From Candidatus Cloacimonadota bacterium (GTDB lineage: Bacteria; Cloacimonadota; Cloacimonadia; Cloacimonadales; TCS61), in NCBI GenBank assembly GCA_021734835.1, contig JAIPIH010000003.1:124001-188000 (forward strand): DNA of 64,000 bases, given 5' to 3'. Below are positions 35,938-45,134 of this stretch, piece by piece. Made by a program: the position numbers and the translations under genes. Below the pieces are notes generated by a model. The model searched no databases, had not been told where the DNA came from, and saw only the letters and a program-made list of their open reading frames with translations. Positions within the stretch are counted from its first letter, which is position 1, and each line of letters starts with the position of its first letter.

Positions 35938-37434
35938 TTATAAACTAACTTCCTGATTTGTAAATTCTTTATTTGTCTTGGTCGAAATGACTTTAAAAGT
36001 ATCAAAATCTAACCTACTATCAGTAACAAATTTTAGTTTATTTTCTATCTCAGCAAAGAAGTCAGGATTTTCATCAATGAACTTTTTTACATTTTTATGA
36101 ACTTTGATCGTTAGATCTTCTTTTTTAATGAAATATCTGGCTCGTTTCAGCCATCTGGAGATCCTCACTGCAATTGAATCTCGAGACAAAAGGCGGCCTG
36201 TTCCATGACAATGAGGACACTGTTCAGAATAGCTAAGAAGTAAACTGGGTCTTGTTCTTTTGCGCGAGATTTCTACTAAGCCGAGTGAGCTGAAGGGGAA
36301 TACTTTATGTTTAGCGCGATCTCTCTTAAGAGATTTTTTCAGTTCTAAGTAAACTGCATCCCGATCTTTCTCATTTTTCATGTCTATGAAATCAATTACC
36401 ATAATTCCACTGAGATCCCGTAATCGAATTTGCACGGCCGCTTCGACCGCAGCTTCCATATTTGTCTTGGTTATAGTTTGTTCATAGTTATTTTTTCCGG
36501 TAAAACTGCCAGTATTTACATCTATTGCTACGAGTGCTTCCGTTTGCTGGATTGTTATGTTGCCGCCGCTTGGTAATGGCACACGTGACTTAAAGATGTT
36601 AGCGATCTCTTTTTCAATACCATAAGCATTGAAAATTGGTGACTCCTCCTGATATAATTCAATCCGATTAATTAGTTCCGGAGCGATACCTTTTAATTTA
36701 GAAGTAACTCTGTTCTTCATTTTTTTATCATCAACTATCATACGATCTATAGAGGAATTAAAAATATCTCTCACCAGTGAATATGAAAGATCATTCTCAT
36801 CATAAATACAAGATGGAGGTTTGGCACTCTTCGCTTGTTTATTTATAAGTTTCCATGTCCGTTCAATACCTACATATTCACGTCGGAAATCTTCTTCATT
36901 GATATTCTCCGTATCAGTTCTTACAATTATTCCAACGTTTTTACTTTTCACTTTCTTCAAGATTTTTTTTATTCTGGATCTTTCGTTGGATGATGAAATT
37001 TTTCTTGAAACGGCTATCTTTTTTTCTCCGGGCATGAATACTAAAAATTTCCCCGGTATTGATAGTTTACAAGTTACACGTGCACCTTTTTTGTGGATTG
37101 GTTCTTTTTTAACTTGTACTACTATTTCCTGTCCGGTGGAAAGCAATTTGCTAATATCAGATGATCTATGGCGAGCGATTATCTTTTTTTTTGTTTTGTT
37201 CAATACTTGCGGATCTATGTCATTAAAATGCAGGAAAGCAGTTCGGGAAAGTCCTATATCTATAAATGCAGCTCCCATACCGGGAAGCACATTTTTGATA
37301 ATGCCGACATAGATATTACCAACTAAAATCTGATGTTCACTTTTCTCGGCGAAAAGCTCAACTAATCTATTATCTTCAAGTAAGGCAACTCGCTTCTCAA
37401 AGGGGCCGTAATTAACTATTAATTCATTAAACAT
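35938..37434 (-). CDS. rng: Ribonuclease G (RNase E/G family)
   Basis: Endoribonuclease for rRNA maturation and RNA decay. The 498-residue protein has an S1 domain at about 38-125 (VGNIYVGIIKNVLPGMGAAFIDIG), the metal-binding Asp in EALVAIDVNTGSF and the second in GIMVIDFIDMK, and the zinc-link CPHCHGTGR. It lacks the long C-terminal scaffold of RNase E, so RNase G is the better name. It precedes rplU-rpmA, as in many bacteria. Confidence 0.95.
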   Translation of the reverse strand: MFNELIVNYGPFEKRVALLEDNRLVELFAEKSEHQILVGNIYVGIIKNVLPGMGAAFIDIGLSRTAFLHFNDIDPQVLNKTKKKIIARHRSSDISKLLSTGQEIVVQVKKEPIHKKGARVTCKLSIPGKFLVFMPGEKKIAVSRKISSSNERSRIKKILKKVKSKNVGIIVRTDTENINEEDFRREYVGIERTWKLINKQAKSAKPPSCIYDENDLSYSLVRDIFNSSIDRMIVDDKKMKNRVTSKLKGIAPELINRIELYQEESPIFNAYGIEKEIANIFKSRVPLPSGGNITIQQTEALVAIDVNTGSFTGKNNYEQTITKTNMEAAVEAAVQIRLRDLSGIMVIDFIDMKNEKDRDAVYLELKKSLKRDRAKHKVFPFSSLGLVEISRKRTRPSLLLSYSEQCPHCHGTGRLLSRDSIAVRISRWLKRARYFIKKEDLTIKVHKNVKKFIDENPDFFAEIENKLKFVTDSRLDFDTFKVISTKTNKEFTNQEVSL

Positions 37435-37508
37435 ATTTTCTTAATTCTCCTGAATAATATAGCAAATGAAAGCATATTTCCGTCAAGTGATTTCTGATTA
37501 TCTTTTCC

Positions 37509-37537
37509 TTGACATACATATGCTAAATAAAATTATT
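37509..37537 (+). promoter_or_regulatory. Promoter of the tRNA cluster
   Basis: TTGACA (37509-37514), a 17-base spacer, then ATTATT (37532-37537). The first tRNA begins 14 bases later, which is a sensible position for a short 5' leader. Upstream lies the divergent rng gene. Confidence 0.6.
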
Positions 37538-37550
37538 TGCACCCAATTGA

Positions 37551-37627
<77 letters not shown>

Positions 37628-37660
37628 TTTTTTTTGATCATTAAAATTTGAAATTGTAGT

Positions 37661-37737
37661 GGCGGCGTAGCTCAGTTGGTTAGAGCATCGGAATCATAAT
37701 CCGAGTGTCCGGGGTTCAAGTCCCTGCGCCGCTACCA
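37661..37737 (+). tRNA. tRNA-Met elongator (CAT)
   Basis: A 77-base cloverleaf with encoded CCA. The acceptor GGCGGCG pairs with CGCCGCT through a terminal G-T. The anticodon stem TCGGA/TCCGA holds loop ATCATAA, anticodon CAT. A CAT anticodon could also be tRNA-Ile with lysidine; the overall sequence looks more like elongator Met, but this is not decided here. Confidence 0.85.
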
Positions 37738-37748
37738 TTATCATAATT

Positions 37749-37825
37749 GCGCCAATAGCTCAGTTGGATAGAGCAACGGATTTCTAATCCGTAGGTCAGG
37801 GGTTCGAATCCCTTTTGGCGTGCCA
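37749..37825 (+). tRNA. tRNA-Arg (TCT)
   Basis: A 77-base cloverleaf with encoded CCA. The acceptor GCGCCAA pairs with TTGGCGT, the anticodon stem ACGGA/TCCGT holds loop TTTCTAA, anticodon TCT (reads AGA/AGG). The T-arm has GGTTCGAATCC. Confidence 0.93.
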
Positions 37826-37831
37826 TTTTGC

Positions 37832-37907
37832 GGTGGGTGTAGTTCAATGGTAGAGCACCGGATTGTGGTTCCGGGCGTTGTGGGTTCAAATCCCATCATC
37901 CACCCCA
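37832..37907 (+). tRNA. tRNA-His (GTG)
   Basis: A cloverleaf with encoded CCA. The anticodon stem CCGGA/TCCGG holds loop TTGTGGT, anticodon GTG. An extra 5' G (37832) faces C73, the G-1:C73 pair that identifies tRNA-His; the acceptor GTGGGTG pairs with CATCCAC. Confidence 0.93.
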
Positions 37908-37917
37908 TATTTCTTTT

Positions 37918-37945
37918 GTCGTTCGAATTCGAACGACATTTTTTT
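37918..37945 (+). terminator. Terminator of the tRNA cluster
   Basis: A perfect 20-base palindrome GTCGTTCGAATTCGAACGAC (37918-37937) is followed by ATTTTTTTT. It lies 11 bases past the CCA of tRNA-His. Confidence 0.85.
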
Positions 37946-38052
37946 TATAACTGATAATTTACCCTAATCAATCTCAATTGTTAATGATTTATTTAATTAA
38001 GTTAAAATTAAGATGCTTAATAATTTCAATTGTCAGCGGGATAACAATTTAT

Positions 38053-38081
38053 TTGACTTTTTATTGATCGTTTACTTATTT
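38053..38081 (+). promoter_or_regulatory. Possible promoter for the CsgG-like gene
   Basis: TTGACT (38053-38058), a 17-base spacer and TTATTT (38076-38081), 38 bases before the ATG. The layout resembles the tRNA promoter at 37509. The -10 is weak. Confidence 0.4.
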
Positions 38082-38118
38082 TGGATTTATTGAAACTTCT
38101 TAGCAGTATGGAGGTATA

Positions 38119-39588
38119 ATGCGGAAAACATTATTTTTTCTAATACTATTTTCTTTACTCTCTTTACCAATTTCAATCCGAGCAATAGATAAATTTTATA
38201 CTTATTACGATAAAGGCTTGGAGTATATGGAAAAAGGGGAGTGGGAAAGAGCAATTGAAGAATTGAAAAGTGCAATCTCACTCGTGTTTGAAGATGCAAA
38301 AAGGCAAAGGACGTACGGCACTAGATTCATCAAGTATTTTCCCCATCGTGAACTAGGAGTTTGTTATTATTATTTAGAAGAATTTAATGATGCCATGGGT
38401 GAATTGCAACTTTCATACGCTTACAAAAAGTCAAAAAGAGCTGAAGAATTCATTAAGAAACTCAGTTATAAAGGTGAAAAAATCGATCTATCAGATGACT
38501 TAGCTCTGAAAGATGCAAAGTTGAAAGAACAACAGCAATTAGCATTACGACAAAAAAAACTGGATGAACAACGTCAAAAAGAAGCAGAAATAGCTCGTAA
38601 GCAAAAGGAGCTTGAAGAAGAAGAAAAACGATTAACTCTTGAAAAAAAGAGAAAAGAAGAGGATGAAAACCTCCGATTAGAAAAAGAAAAATCAGCAAAG
38701 CAGGAAAAAGTTAATGATAAGGAATTGCTGGCTGAAGAAAGAAAACGCAAAAATGAAGAAGAACTTTTGGCTTTGGAACTGGCTATAGCAATTAAGAAAA
38801 AAGAACTGCTGGAAGAACAAACTAAACTGGAAGAGCATAAACAACAAACAAGTAATGTAACACTTCTTCCAATAGGAGCATTAACTTATGACCCCTCCAA
38901 AGTTACACAGGTCGGTTCCAGATTATCGGTTGCTGTTCTCAATTTTGAGAGTAATGATGCAGCAGAAAATTTAATAGAATCAGTAACAGAAAAGCTCATT
39001 ACTCAGCTTGTTAATTTACGACGGTTTAGGGTAATTGAACGCAGTGCTTTAGATAAGATCATGCAAGAGCAGAAACTGGGAATGACCGGTTTTGTAGATG
39101 AGGAAACAGCTGTAAAAGTTGGGAAATTAGCAGGAGCTGATGTCATTATTATGGGCAGAATAAATCTGGAGATAGGCTTTGCCAAAGTAAACGCACGAGG
39201 CATCGATACAGAAACAAGTGAGTTGATAGTAGCAAAAGAAGCAGATACCGGTAATACGAATATTGAAAATATCGAAAAACTAGTTGAACAGGTTGCAGTC
39301 GGGATTTACAATGATCTTCCCTTAGTTGAAGGTGTAGTAATGGCTGTAGAGGAAGAGCAGGTTATTTTGAGCATTGGCAGTCAAGTTGGTGTACGAAAAG
39401 GCACAAAATGTGTAGCTTATAAGGAAGGCAAAAAATATTATCATCCTACAACGGGTGAAGTTCTGGGTAAAAATGTAACACCTTTAGGAGAATTGATCGT
39501 CGTTCAGGTTCAGGAAAAGATGTCTATTGCTAAACCGCTTGGAAAGATCAGCAACATTGAAATAGAGGATAAAGTTGTAGTAAAATAA
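38119..39588 (+). CDS. CsgG-like envelope protein with coiled coil and FlgT-like C-terminus
   Basis: A 489-residue exported protein. Signal peptide (MRKTLFFLILFSLLSLPISIRA); TPR-like repeat (about 27-60, KGLEYMEKGEWERAIEELK); a highly charged Lys/Glu/Gln coiled coil (about 130-245); a CsgG-type domain (about 265-400, LSVAVLNFES, LRRFRVIERSALDKIM, GKLAGADVIIMGRI); and a C-terminal domain (about 405-489) like FlgT, with ILSIGSQVGVRKGTK and EVLGK. CsgG proteins form secretion pores or periplasmic assembly factors. The neighbours are a PorV-like barrel and an LPP20-like protein, so an envelope assembly role is likely, without a known substrate. Confidence 0.8.
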   Translation: MRKTLFFLILFSLLSLPISIRAIDKFYTYYDKGLEYMEKGEWERAIEELKSAISLVFEDAKRQRTYGTRFIKYFPHRELGVCYYYLEEFNDAMGELQLSYAYKKSKRAEEFIKKLSYKGEKIDLSDDLALKDAKLKEQQQLALRQKKLDEQRQKEAEIARKQKELEEEEKRLTLEKKRKEEDENLRLEKEKSAKQEKVNDKELLAEERKRKNEEELLALELAIAIKKKELLEEQTKLEEHKQQTSNVTLLPIGALTYDPSKVTQVGSRLSVAVLNFESNDAAENLIESVTEKLITQLVNLRRFRVIERSALDKIMQEQKLGMTGFVDEETAVKVGKLAGADVIIMGRINLEIGFAKVNARGIDTETSELIVAKEADTGNTNIENIEKLVEQVAVGIYNDLPLVEGVVMAVEEEQVILSIGSQVGVRKGTKCVAYKEGKKYYHPTTGEVLGKNVTPLGELIVVQVQEKMSIAKPLGKISNIEIEDKVVVK

Positions 39589-39641
39589 ATGCTCATACTA
39601 AATAATATCTAGCAATATTGAAATAGAATGGGGAGGGGAAC

Positions 39642-40820
39642 ATGAGAAAATATTATCTTATGTTGGTAGTTTTGTTTATTTACTTGAATTTAAACTCGAT
39701 CGATTGGAATATATCAGGAGCTGGAGCTCGAGCAGCTGGAATGGGTGATGCCTTTATTGGTGTTGCAGATGATGCAACTGCAATCACTTGGAATCCAGGT
39801 GGATTAACTCAATTATATCGTCCGGAAGTTTCTTTAGTTACAAGGTTTATCGCAGAGAACTACAAATACGAATCATCAATTTATGATACTGACGTAGATA
39901 ATCAGAGCCATTTCATAGTAAATTTTGCTAGCGTTGCATATCCGGTGATGAATGGTCGGTTGGTAGTAGCCATGGCATATCAAAAGCAATTAGACTGGTA
40001 TAGCGGTTGGGAAAGTGATGAGAATGAAAACGCTGATGGAGGAGCAAATACATTAATGGCCGGTGTTGCGGTGAGAATAATTCCAGTGTTATCTGCCGGT
40101 TTATCGACAAATATTTGGATGGGAAGCAGTTTCAAAGAAACGTATGATTCGATCTATGATGATGATGTTGAAAGAACTATTAAATTTTCCGGTTTAAATA
40201 TGGCTTTTGGACTGATGCTTGATCTTTACAATTTGCCCAATCCTATTCCATTAAAATTTGGTATGATGATGAGAACACCGTTTGATCTGGGTGTGGAAGT
40301 TGATGCGGATTATAGCTATGAGCCTGATATTAGTTATAAGAACACTGTAAAGATGCCAATAATGATTGGTTTCGGTTCCTCAATTCGTTTAACGGATTAT
40401 TTGAATATATCAGCTGATTATGAAATAAGAGCTTATGGTAAAAGTAAGATAGAATATGAATTGGGTGATGAAGCTAATCTAAGTGAAAGTGAGAAAGATC
40501 TGAATCAATTGAGACTTGGTGCAGAATATCTGATTGTCTCTGATTTTGCTGTCATTCCACTCAGAGTAGGCTTTAAAACAATTCCAACTTTGATTTCAAA
40601 TGGAAAGGGTCCATCGGGCAATTGGGATTTCACAGATCAGGTGACAGGGACAGGATTTTCTGTGGGAACTGGTTTGATCTTTGAAAAAATTGCTATCGAC
40701 GCTACTGGAGAGATTTCTTCTTATAAAGAGGAATGGATAGACTGGCCGGATTATGATGAAAACGAGAGTGGAACTTTATCGAAATTTACAGCTACATTAT
40801 CAACAGTTTTCTACTTTTAA
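39642..40820 (+). CDS. PorV/OmpP1-FadL-like outer-membrane barrel
   Basis: A 392-residue protein with signal peptide (about 1-20) and the characteristic start of mature PorV/PorQ-like proteins: GAGARAAGMGDAFIGVADDATAITWNPGGL. The remainder is beta-barrel-like, with the last strand ending STVFYF, a C-terminal Phe. In Bacteroidetes PorV-type barrels shuttle type IX secretion substrates, but many paralogs have other jobs. An AGGGGA-like site precedes the ATG. Confidence 0.8.
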   Translation: MRKYYLMLVVLFIYLNLNSIDWNISGAGARAAGMGDAFIGVADDATAITWNPGGLTQLYRPEVSLVTRFIAENYKYESSIYDTDVDNQSHFIVNFASVAYPVMNGRLVVAMAYQKQLDWYSGWESDENENADGGANTLMAGVAVRIIPVLSAGLSTNIWMGSSFKETYDSIYDDDVERTIKFSGLNMAFGLMLDLYNLPNPIPLKFGMMMRTPFDLGVEVDADYSYEPDISYKNTVKMPIMIGFGSSIRLTDYLNISADYEIRAYGKSKIEYELGDEANLSESEKDLNQLRLGAEYLIVSDFAVIPLRVGFKTIPTLISNGKGPSGNWDFTDQVTGTGFSVGTGLIFEKIAIDATGEISSYKEEWIDWPDYDENESGTLSKFTATLSTVFYF

Positions 40821-40936
40821 ATTAATTTAGCACAGCAAAAGTAGGATCATCTCGGAAAAATAATTATTTGTGAAGTTATGGCTTAGCTAAACCAGATCAC
40901 TATTAAAGCATATTTATTGATAAAGGGATTATAAAT

Positions 40937-42292
40937 ATGAAGAATACTAAATTAGTTTTTGCACTGTTGTGTTTATATGTAATGTTGTCAGGAAAAAGTA
41001 CTCCTGATTGGGTTAAAAATAAACCCATAGATAATCAATTCTATATAGGTATAGGTCATGCAGTGAAAATAAAAGACAATAATGACCATATTGAAAAAGC
41101 AACCCATAACGCTTTAAAAAATTTAGCCTCTGAGATCACAATAAATATCTCAGGAGAGGTTGTGAGTAGTATGATCGAAAAATCAGGAATGTTGGAAGAA
41201 GAATTGAAATCGAAGATCCGATCTACTACTGAAGCAGAATTAGAGGGTTATGAATTGGTTGAGCAATGGCAGGATAAAAAGGATTTTTGGATTTATTATC
41301 GACTTTCTAAAATTAAATATCAATTAGCCAGAGAGGAAAAAATTGAAAAATCTATTAGTTTGTCATTCGATCTTTTTACACAAGCCAAACAATTTGAGCA
41401 TAATAATGAGTATGATAAAGCACTATTACTTTACTTACAGGCACTTAAGCCTATCGAAAAATACATTGGGGAAACACTTACTATAGAGTATCAGGGAAGA
41501 TCGATATTTTTGAACAATGAAATTTACCTTTCGATTCAAAGTGTTCTTTCGGGTCTTGAACTAAAGCCTGTTCAAAATAATATTGAAGCTAAAAGGAACA
41601 AAGTTGTACAACAACCATTGAAGATCTTAGTAACTTATAATGGATCTGAGAAAATTCCAATTTCTAATCTGTCAATTGATTTCAGTTTCTTAAGAGGTTC
41701 GGGTGAGATAATAGCAAAAGCCAAAACTAATATGGAAGGTGTTGCTTCGACAAAAATAAGTAAGGTAACTTCATCTGAAAAAATGCAGATCATACTTGCC
41801 GAAATAGACCTTTCAAGTCTTATCCGTCAGGACAGTACTTCTTTTGTTTATCAGGATATACTAAAAACCTTTCCAATCCCATCTACAAGGATAATCTTGA
41901 ACGTATCTGGACTTCTCTTATACATTGAATCGGAGGAAATGAATTTAGGTAAACCGCTTTCTGTTTTGTATATTGAACCGAAGATCAAAGAAAGTTTTTC
42001 AGAAAAAGGTTTTTCATTTACAGATGATCTCAGTTCAGCGGATATTTATATTTCAATAAAAGCAAAATCAAGAGCAGGATCGGAGTTGTATGGGATGTAC
42101 TCTTCATTTGTTGATGCAACAGTATCAGCATTGGAAATGAGCACCGGTGAAGAAATTTATAAGAATTCTTTCAACAATATAAGCGGACAGGATTTGAATG
42201 AGTGGAAGGCAGGCTTGAAAGCTTTTGAAAATGTTGCTGAAAAAATTCGCGACAATATAGTCCCAAAGATCATCAAAATTGTAAATCAATGA
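40937..42292 (+). CDS. LPP20-like exported protein
   Basis: A 451-residue protein with an N-terminal signal segment (4-19) and, right after it, an LPP20-like domain: PDWVKNKPIDNQFYIGIGHA, then ATHNALKNLASEITINISGEV and FWIYYRLSK. The middle (about 145-180) is TPR-like, and the C-terminal half contains a SERPIN-unrelated beta domain and a CsgG/FlgO-like closing segment (about 345-450). No clear lipobox: the Cys12 context is too hydrophobic. It overlaps the cyclase gene by 4 bases (ATGA), so the two are co-translated. Confidence 0.72.
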   Translation: MKNTKLVFALLCLYVMLSGKSTPDWVKNKPIDNQFYIGIGHAVKIKDNNDHIEKATHNALKNLASEITINISGEVVSSMIEKSGMLEEELKSKIRSTTEAELEGYELVEQWQDKKDFWIYYRLSKIKYQLAREEKIEKSISLSFDLFTQAKQFEHNNEYDKALLLYLQALKPIEKYIGETLTIEYQGRSIFLNNEIYLSIQSVLSGLELKPVQNNIEAKRNKVVQQPLKILVTYNGSEKIPISNLSIDFSFLRGSGEIIAKAKTNMEGVASTKISKVTSSEKMQIILAEIDLSSLIRQDSTSFVYQDILKTFPIPSTRIILNVSGLLLYIESEEMNLGKPLSVLYIEPKIKESFSEKGFSFTDDLSSADIYISIKAKSRAGSELYGMYSSFVDATVSALEMSTGEEIYKNSFNNISGQDLNEWKAGLKAFENVAEKIRDNIVPKIIKIVNQ

Positions 42293-44415
42293 TAAAAAAA
42301 ACACGTTCAGTTAAATTTTCAAAACTCTATAAGAAATGGTATTTCATTCTGATCATTGCTTTTTTTTTAACTCTGATCATTAACCTGATAAGTTCTTTTC
42401 CATTCCTGGTTGATATTGAAAAAAAAGTATTGGATTACCGATTTATTCTGGATCCAACTGTCGCTAAAGCAGATACGAATATTTTGATAATTGCTATTGA
42501 TGATAGCAGCTTGGATTTCTTCAGTGAAAACGGAATCTCCTGGCCCTGGCCTCGATCTTTTTATGGTCATGTCGTGAACTTTCTTACCCGGGCAGAAGTG
42601 CGATCAGTTCTGTTTGATATGCAATTTTATGAAAAAGATATAGAAAGAGAAGAAACAACTGCTGAAGAAACAGATGACATGTTCGCAGAGGCTATAAGAG
42701 CAAATGGTAACGTGTATTTAGGTTCGCAAATGCTGCATGATGCAAACAAGATCAATTCTAAAGTATACAATTTTGCCCGTCAAACTAGAATCACCGATCT
42801 TCCAGCTTACAACGGAATAAGAGCACCAATAGAACCATTTTTGCTAAGTACAAAATCGATCGGGATAATTAATACAGAGCCTGATAATGACGGTTTGATC
42901 AGACGAGTGGGACTACATTTTAATCTAAATGACAATTACTTTTCACAAATAGCTTATGGTGTCTGGCTTGACCAAAATAACTCTCTGAAAACAGATAATA
43001 TACCAGTTGATAAAGATGGTAATTATTTATTGAATTGGTATGGAGTTGATGCTTTTAAAACCTATCCATTCAAAGCTGTGATCGCTTCTGCGTCTGCGGT
43101 AATGAATAATGCTGATCCCATTTTACAGCCAGATCTATTTAAGGATAAAAATGTGATCATTGGTGCTACCGCGGCCGGTCTCTACGATCTGAAATCAAAC
43201 TCATATTCAAAAATAATGCCCGGTATGGAGATTTGGGCTACCGCACTTTCAAACTATATCAATAGTGATTTTATAACTGTAGTACCTAACTGGAATAATT
43301 TCTTAATAACATTTGTAACAATATTTCTGATACTATACTTAATTTCAAATTACCTACAGAAAAAAGCTAACTTTTATATTCTGATAATTCTGCTTGGTAT
43401 AATTTTATTAAATTTTGCTTTTTGGAAATATTATCGTATTCAATTCAATTTCACTCAGCAAATTTTGGGTATTATTATCGCTTACTTACTTATCAATACC
43501 TATAGTTATTTTTTGGAGGGGAAATCCAGGCGCGAGATAAGAAAAATTTTTACGCGATATCTTCACGATGATGTTATCAAGCAGCTGGAAGAAGATCCAA
43601 AAAAAGTGTATTTGGGAGGTAAAGAGATCGAAGCGACGGTAGTTTACACAGACATTTACAACTTTACAACATTATCTGAGACCAAAACTCCCTCGGAACT
43701 TGTACAAGATCTAAATGAATATTTCAAAGAAATTATAGATTACATTTTTCAATTTAACGGGCTATTAGATAAATACACTGGTGATGGGATCATGGCGCTT
43801 TTTGGAGCCCCGATCGAAAGGAGTGAGCATGCTCTGCTGGCTTGTAGAGCTGCTTATTCCCATAAAGAACTTCAAAGAAAATTAAAGGATAAAACCAATC
43901 TTTCTGCGGTTGAAGAACTTCACTTGAAAACTCGAATAGGAATAAATTCAGGACCTCTTGTAGCAGGAAATATAGGTGGTGAAAAGAGGATGGATTATAC
44001 AGCTATTGGAGATACGGTTAATTTAGCAGCTCGTTTAGAAGGTGTGAATAAGATCTACCAAACTAATATAATTATCAGCGAAAATACTTACTACCAAGTT
44101 AAAGAAGAATTTATTTGTCGTGAACTTGACTCTCTCAAAGTAAAAGGGAAAACAATTCCAACCCGTATTTATGAGATAATTGATAAAAAACAAGAAATTG
44201 ACAATCCACAGAAATACAAATGGATCTCCAATTATGAAAAAGCTCTGAAGCTATATCGGGAAAAAGACTGGCAGCAAGCCGGAGAGGTGTTCCAAGAATT
44301 ATCAGAAGATCCATATAATGACAGCGCTTCTAAGGTTATGTTCACAAGATGTTTGTATCTACTAGAATACCCGCCTAAAGAATGGGATGGTGTGATAAAA
44401 CTTGATGTAAAATAA
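42289..44415 (+). CDS. CHASE2-domain class III adenylate/guanylate cyclase
   Basis: A 708-residue membrane sensor. One N-terminal TM (about 17-38), an extracytoplasmic CHASE2 domain (about 45-340), a cluster of three TMs (about 342-405), then a class III cyclase domain (about 440-625). Metal-binding Asp residues are in VYTDIYNFT and YTGDGIMALFG; GINSGPLVAGNIG and AIGDTVNLAARLE complete the catalytic core. A short TPR-like tail follows. It is coupled to the LPP20-like gene, suggesting that the cyclase reports on the state of that envelope system. Adenylate rather than guanylate is assumed from family majority. Confidence 0.88.
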   Translation: MIKKTRSVKFSKLYKKWYFILIIAFFLTLIINLISSFPFLVDIEKKVLDYRFILDPTVAKADTNILIIAIDDSSLDFFSENGISWPWPRSFYGHVVNFLTRAEVRSVLFDMQFYEKDIEREETTAEETDDMFAEAIRANGNVYLGSQMLHDANKINSKVYNFARQTRITDLPAYNGIRAPIEPFLLSTKSIGIINTEPDNDGLIRRVGLHFNLNDNYFSQIAYGVWLDQNNSLKTDNIPVDKDGNYLLNWYGVDAFKTYPFKAVIASASAVMNNADPILQPDLFKDKNVIIGATAAGLYDLKSNSYSKIMPGMEIWATALSNYINSDFITVVPNWNNFLITFVTIFLILYLISNYLQKKANFYILIILLGIILLNFAFWKYYRIQFNFTQQILGIIIAYLLINTYSYFLEGKSRREIRKIFTRYLHDDVIKQLEEDPKKVYLGGKEIEATVVYTDIYNFTTLSETKTPSELVQDLNEYFKEIIDYIFQFNGLLDKYTGDGIMALFGAPIERSEHALLACRAAYSHKELQRKLKDKTNLSAVEELHLKTRIGINSGPLVAGNIGGEKRMDYTAIGDTVNLAARLEGVNKIYQTNIIISENTYYQVKEEFICRELDSLKVKGKTIPTRIYEIIDKKQEIDNPQKYKWISNYEKALKLYREKDWQQAGEVFQELSEDPYNDSASKVMFTRCLYLLEYPPKEWDGVIKLDVK

Positions 44416-44420
44416 TACCT

Positions 44421-45134
44421 CTAAGGTTCAATAATTAAATCAATTATCTGATCACGAACATGATCTTTAAGCTCTTCGATCGAAAGTTTATTAACTGTCT
44501 CACTTGTGATAGGATCACCAAAATAAATAGTTATTGTAGTTGGAGTTATATGCCATTTTCCTTTAGGTTTCAATTTGTATAAACCGGATAATCCTATTGG
44601 GATAATACCAACTTCCGCCTGTTTCGCCAGATGGAAAGGCATTTTTTTGAAAGGCTGAATACTACCGTTCAAGGTTCTTCCGCCTTCCGGTAAGATTGCA
44701 ATTGAAGTATGTGCCTGCAATAGAACCTTTGCTTTTTCCATACTGCGCATAGAAGAATAAATGCTGGTTCTTTCAATGGGGATTGTTCCAAGCCTGGAAA
44801 TTAACCATCCATAAACCGGCCATTTAAATTGATGATGTGCTTCAACACCTATACAGTAATGTGGAATATAGGCTTTTAATAGAGGAACATCAAAAATGCT
44901 AACATGGTTTGCCATCAGCAAATATGTTTTAGAACTGTCTATAGCCACATTTCCTTTTACCTCAACCTTAATAAATAAAAGTTTAAATAACAATTTCAAA
45001 AAAGATTTTACAAATGGATCAATCGTTTTTAAGGGAAATAAAAAAGAAAAAAGTATTATTACAATGCTGAATATTACAAAAAAGGTCAATCCTATCATCC
45101 AAAGAAAAAGTGAACGTATGCTTTTCATTTCCAA
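44421..45134 (-). CDS. plsC: 1-acyl-sn-glycerol-3-phosphate acyltransferase (PlsC family)
   Basis: A 237-residue membrane-bound acyltransferase making phosphatidic acid. One TM or two at the N-terminus (about 10-45), the NHVSIFD motif (family NHxxxxD), GTIPIER and LPEGGRT (family FPEGTRS, altered). It overlaps the lipid kinase gene by 10 bases. Other PlsC-family acyltransferases (lipid A or ornithine-lipid enzymes) cannot be excluded. Confidence 0.87.
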   Translation of the reverse strand: MEMKSIRSLFLWMIGLTFFVIFSIVIILFSFLFPLKTIDPFVKSFLKLLFKLLFIKVEVKGNVAIDSSKTYLLMANHVSIFDVPLLKAYIPHYCIGVEAHHQFKWPVYGWLISRLGTIPIERTSIYSSMRSMEKAKVLLQAHTSIAILPEGGRTLNGSIQPFKKMPFHLAKQAEVGIIPIGLSGLYKLKPKGKWHITPTTITIYFGDPITSETVNKLSIEELKDHVRDQIIDLIIEP

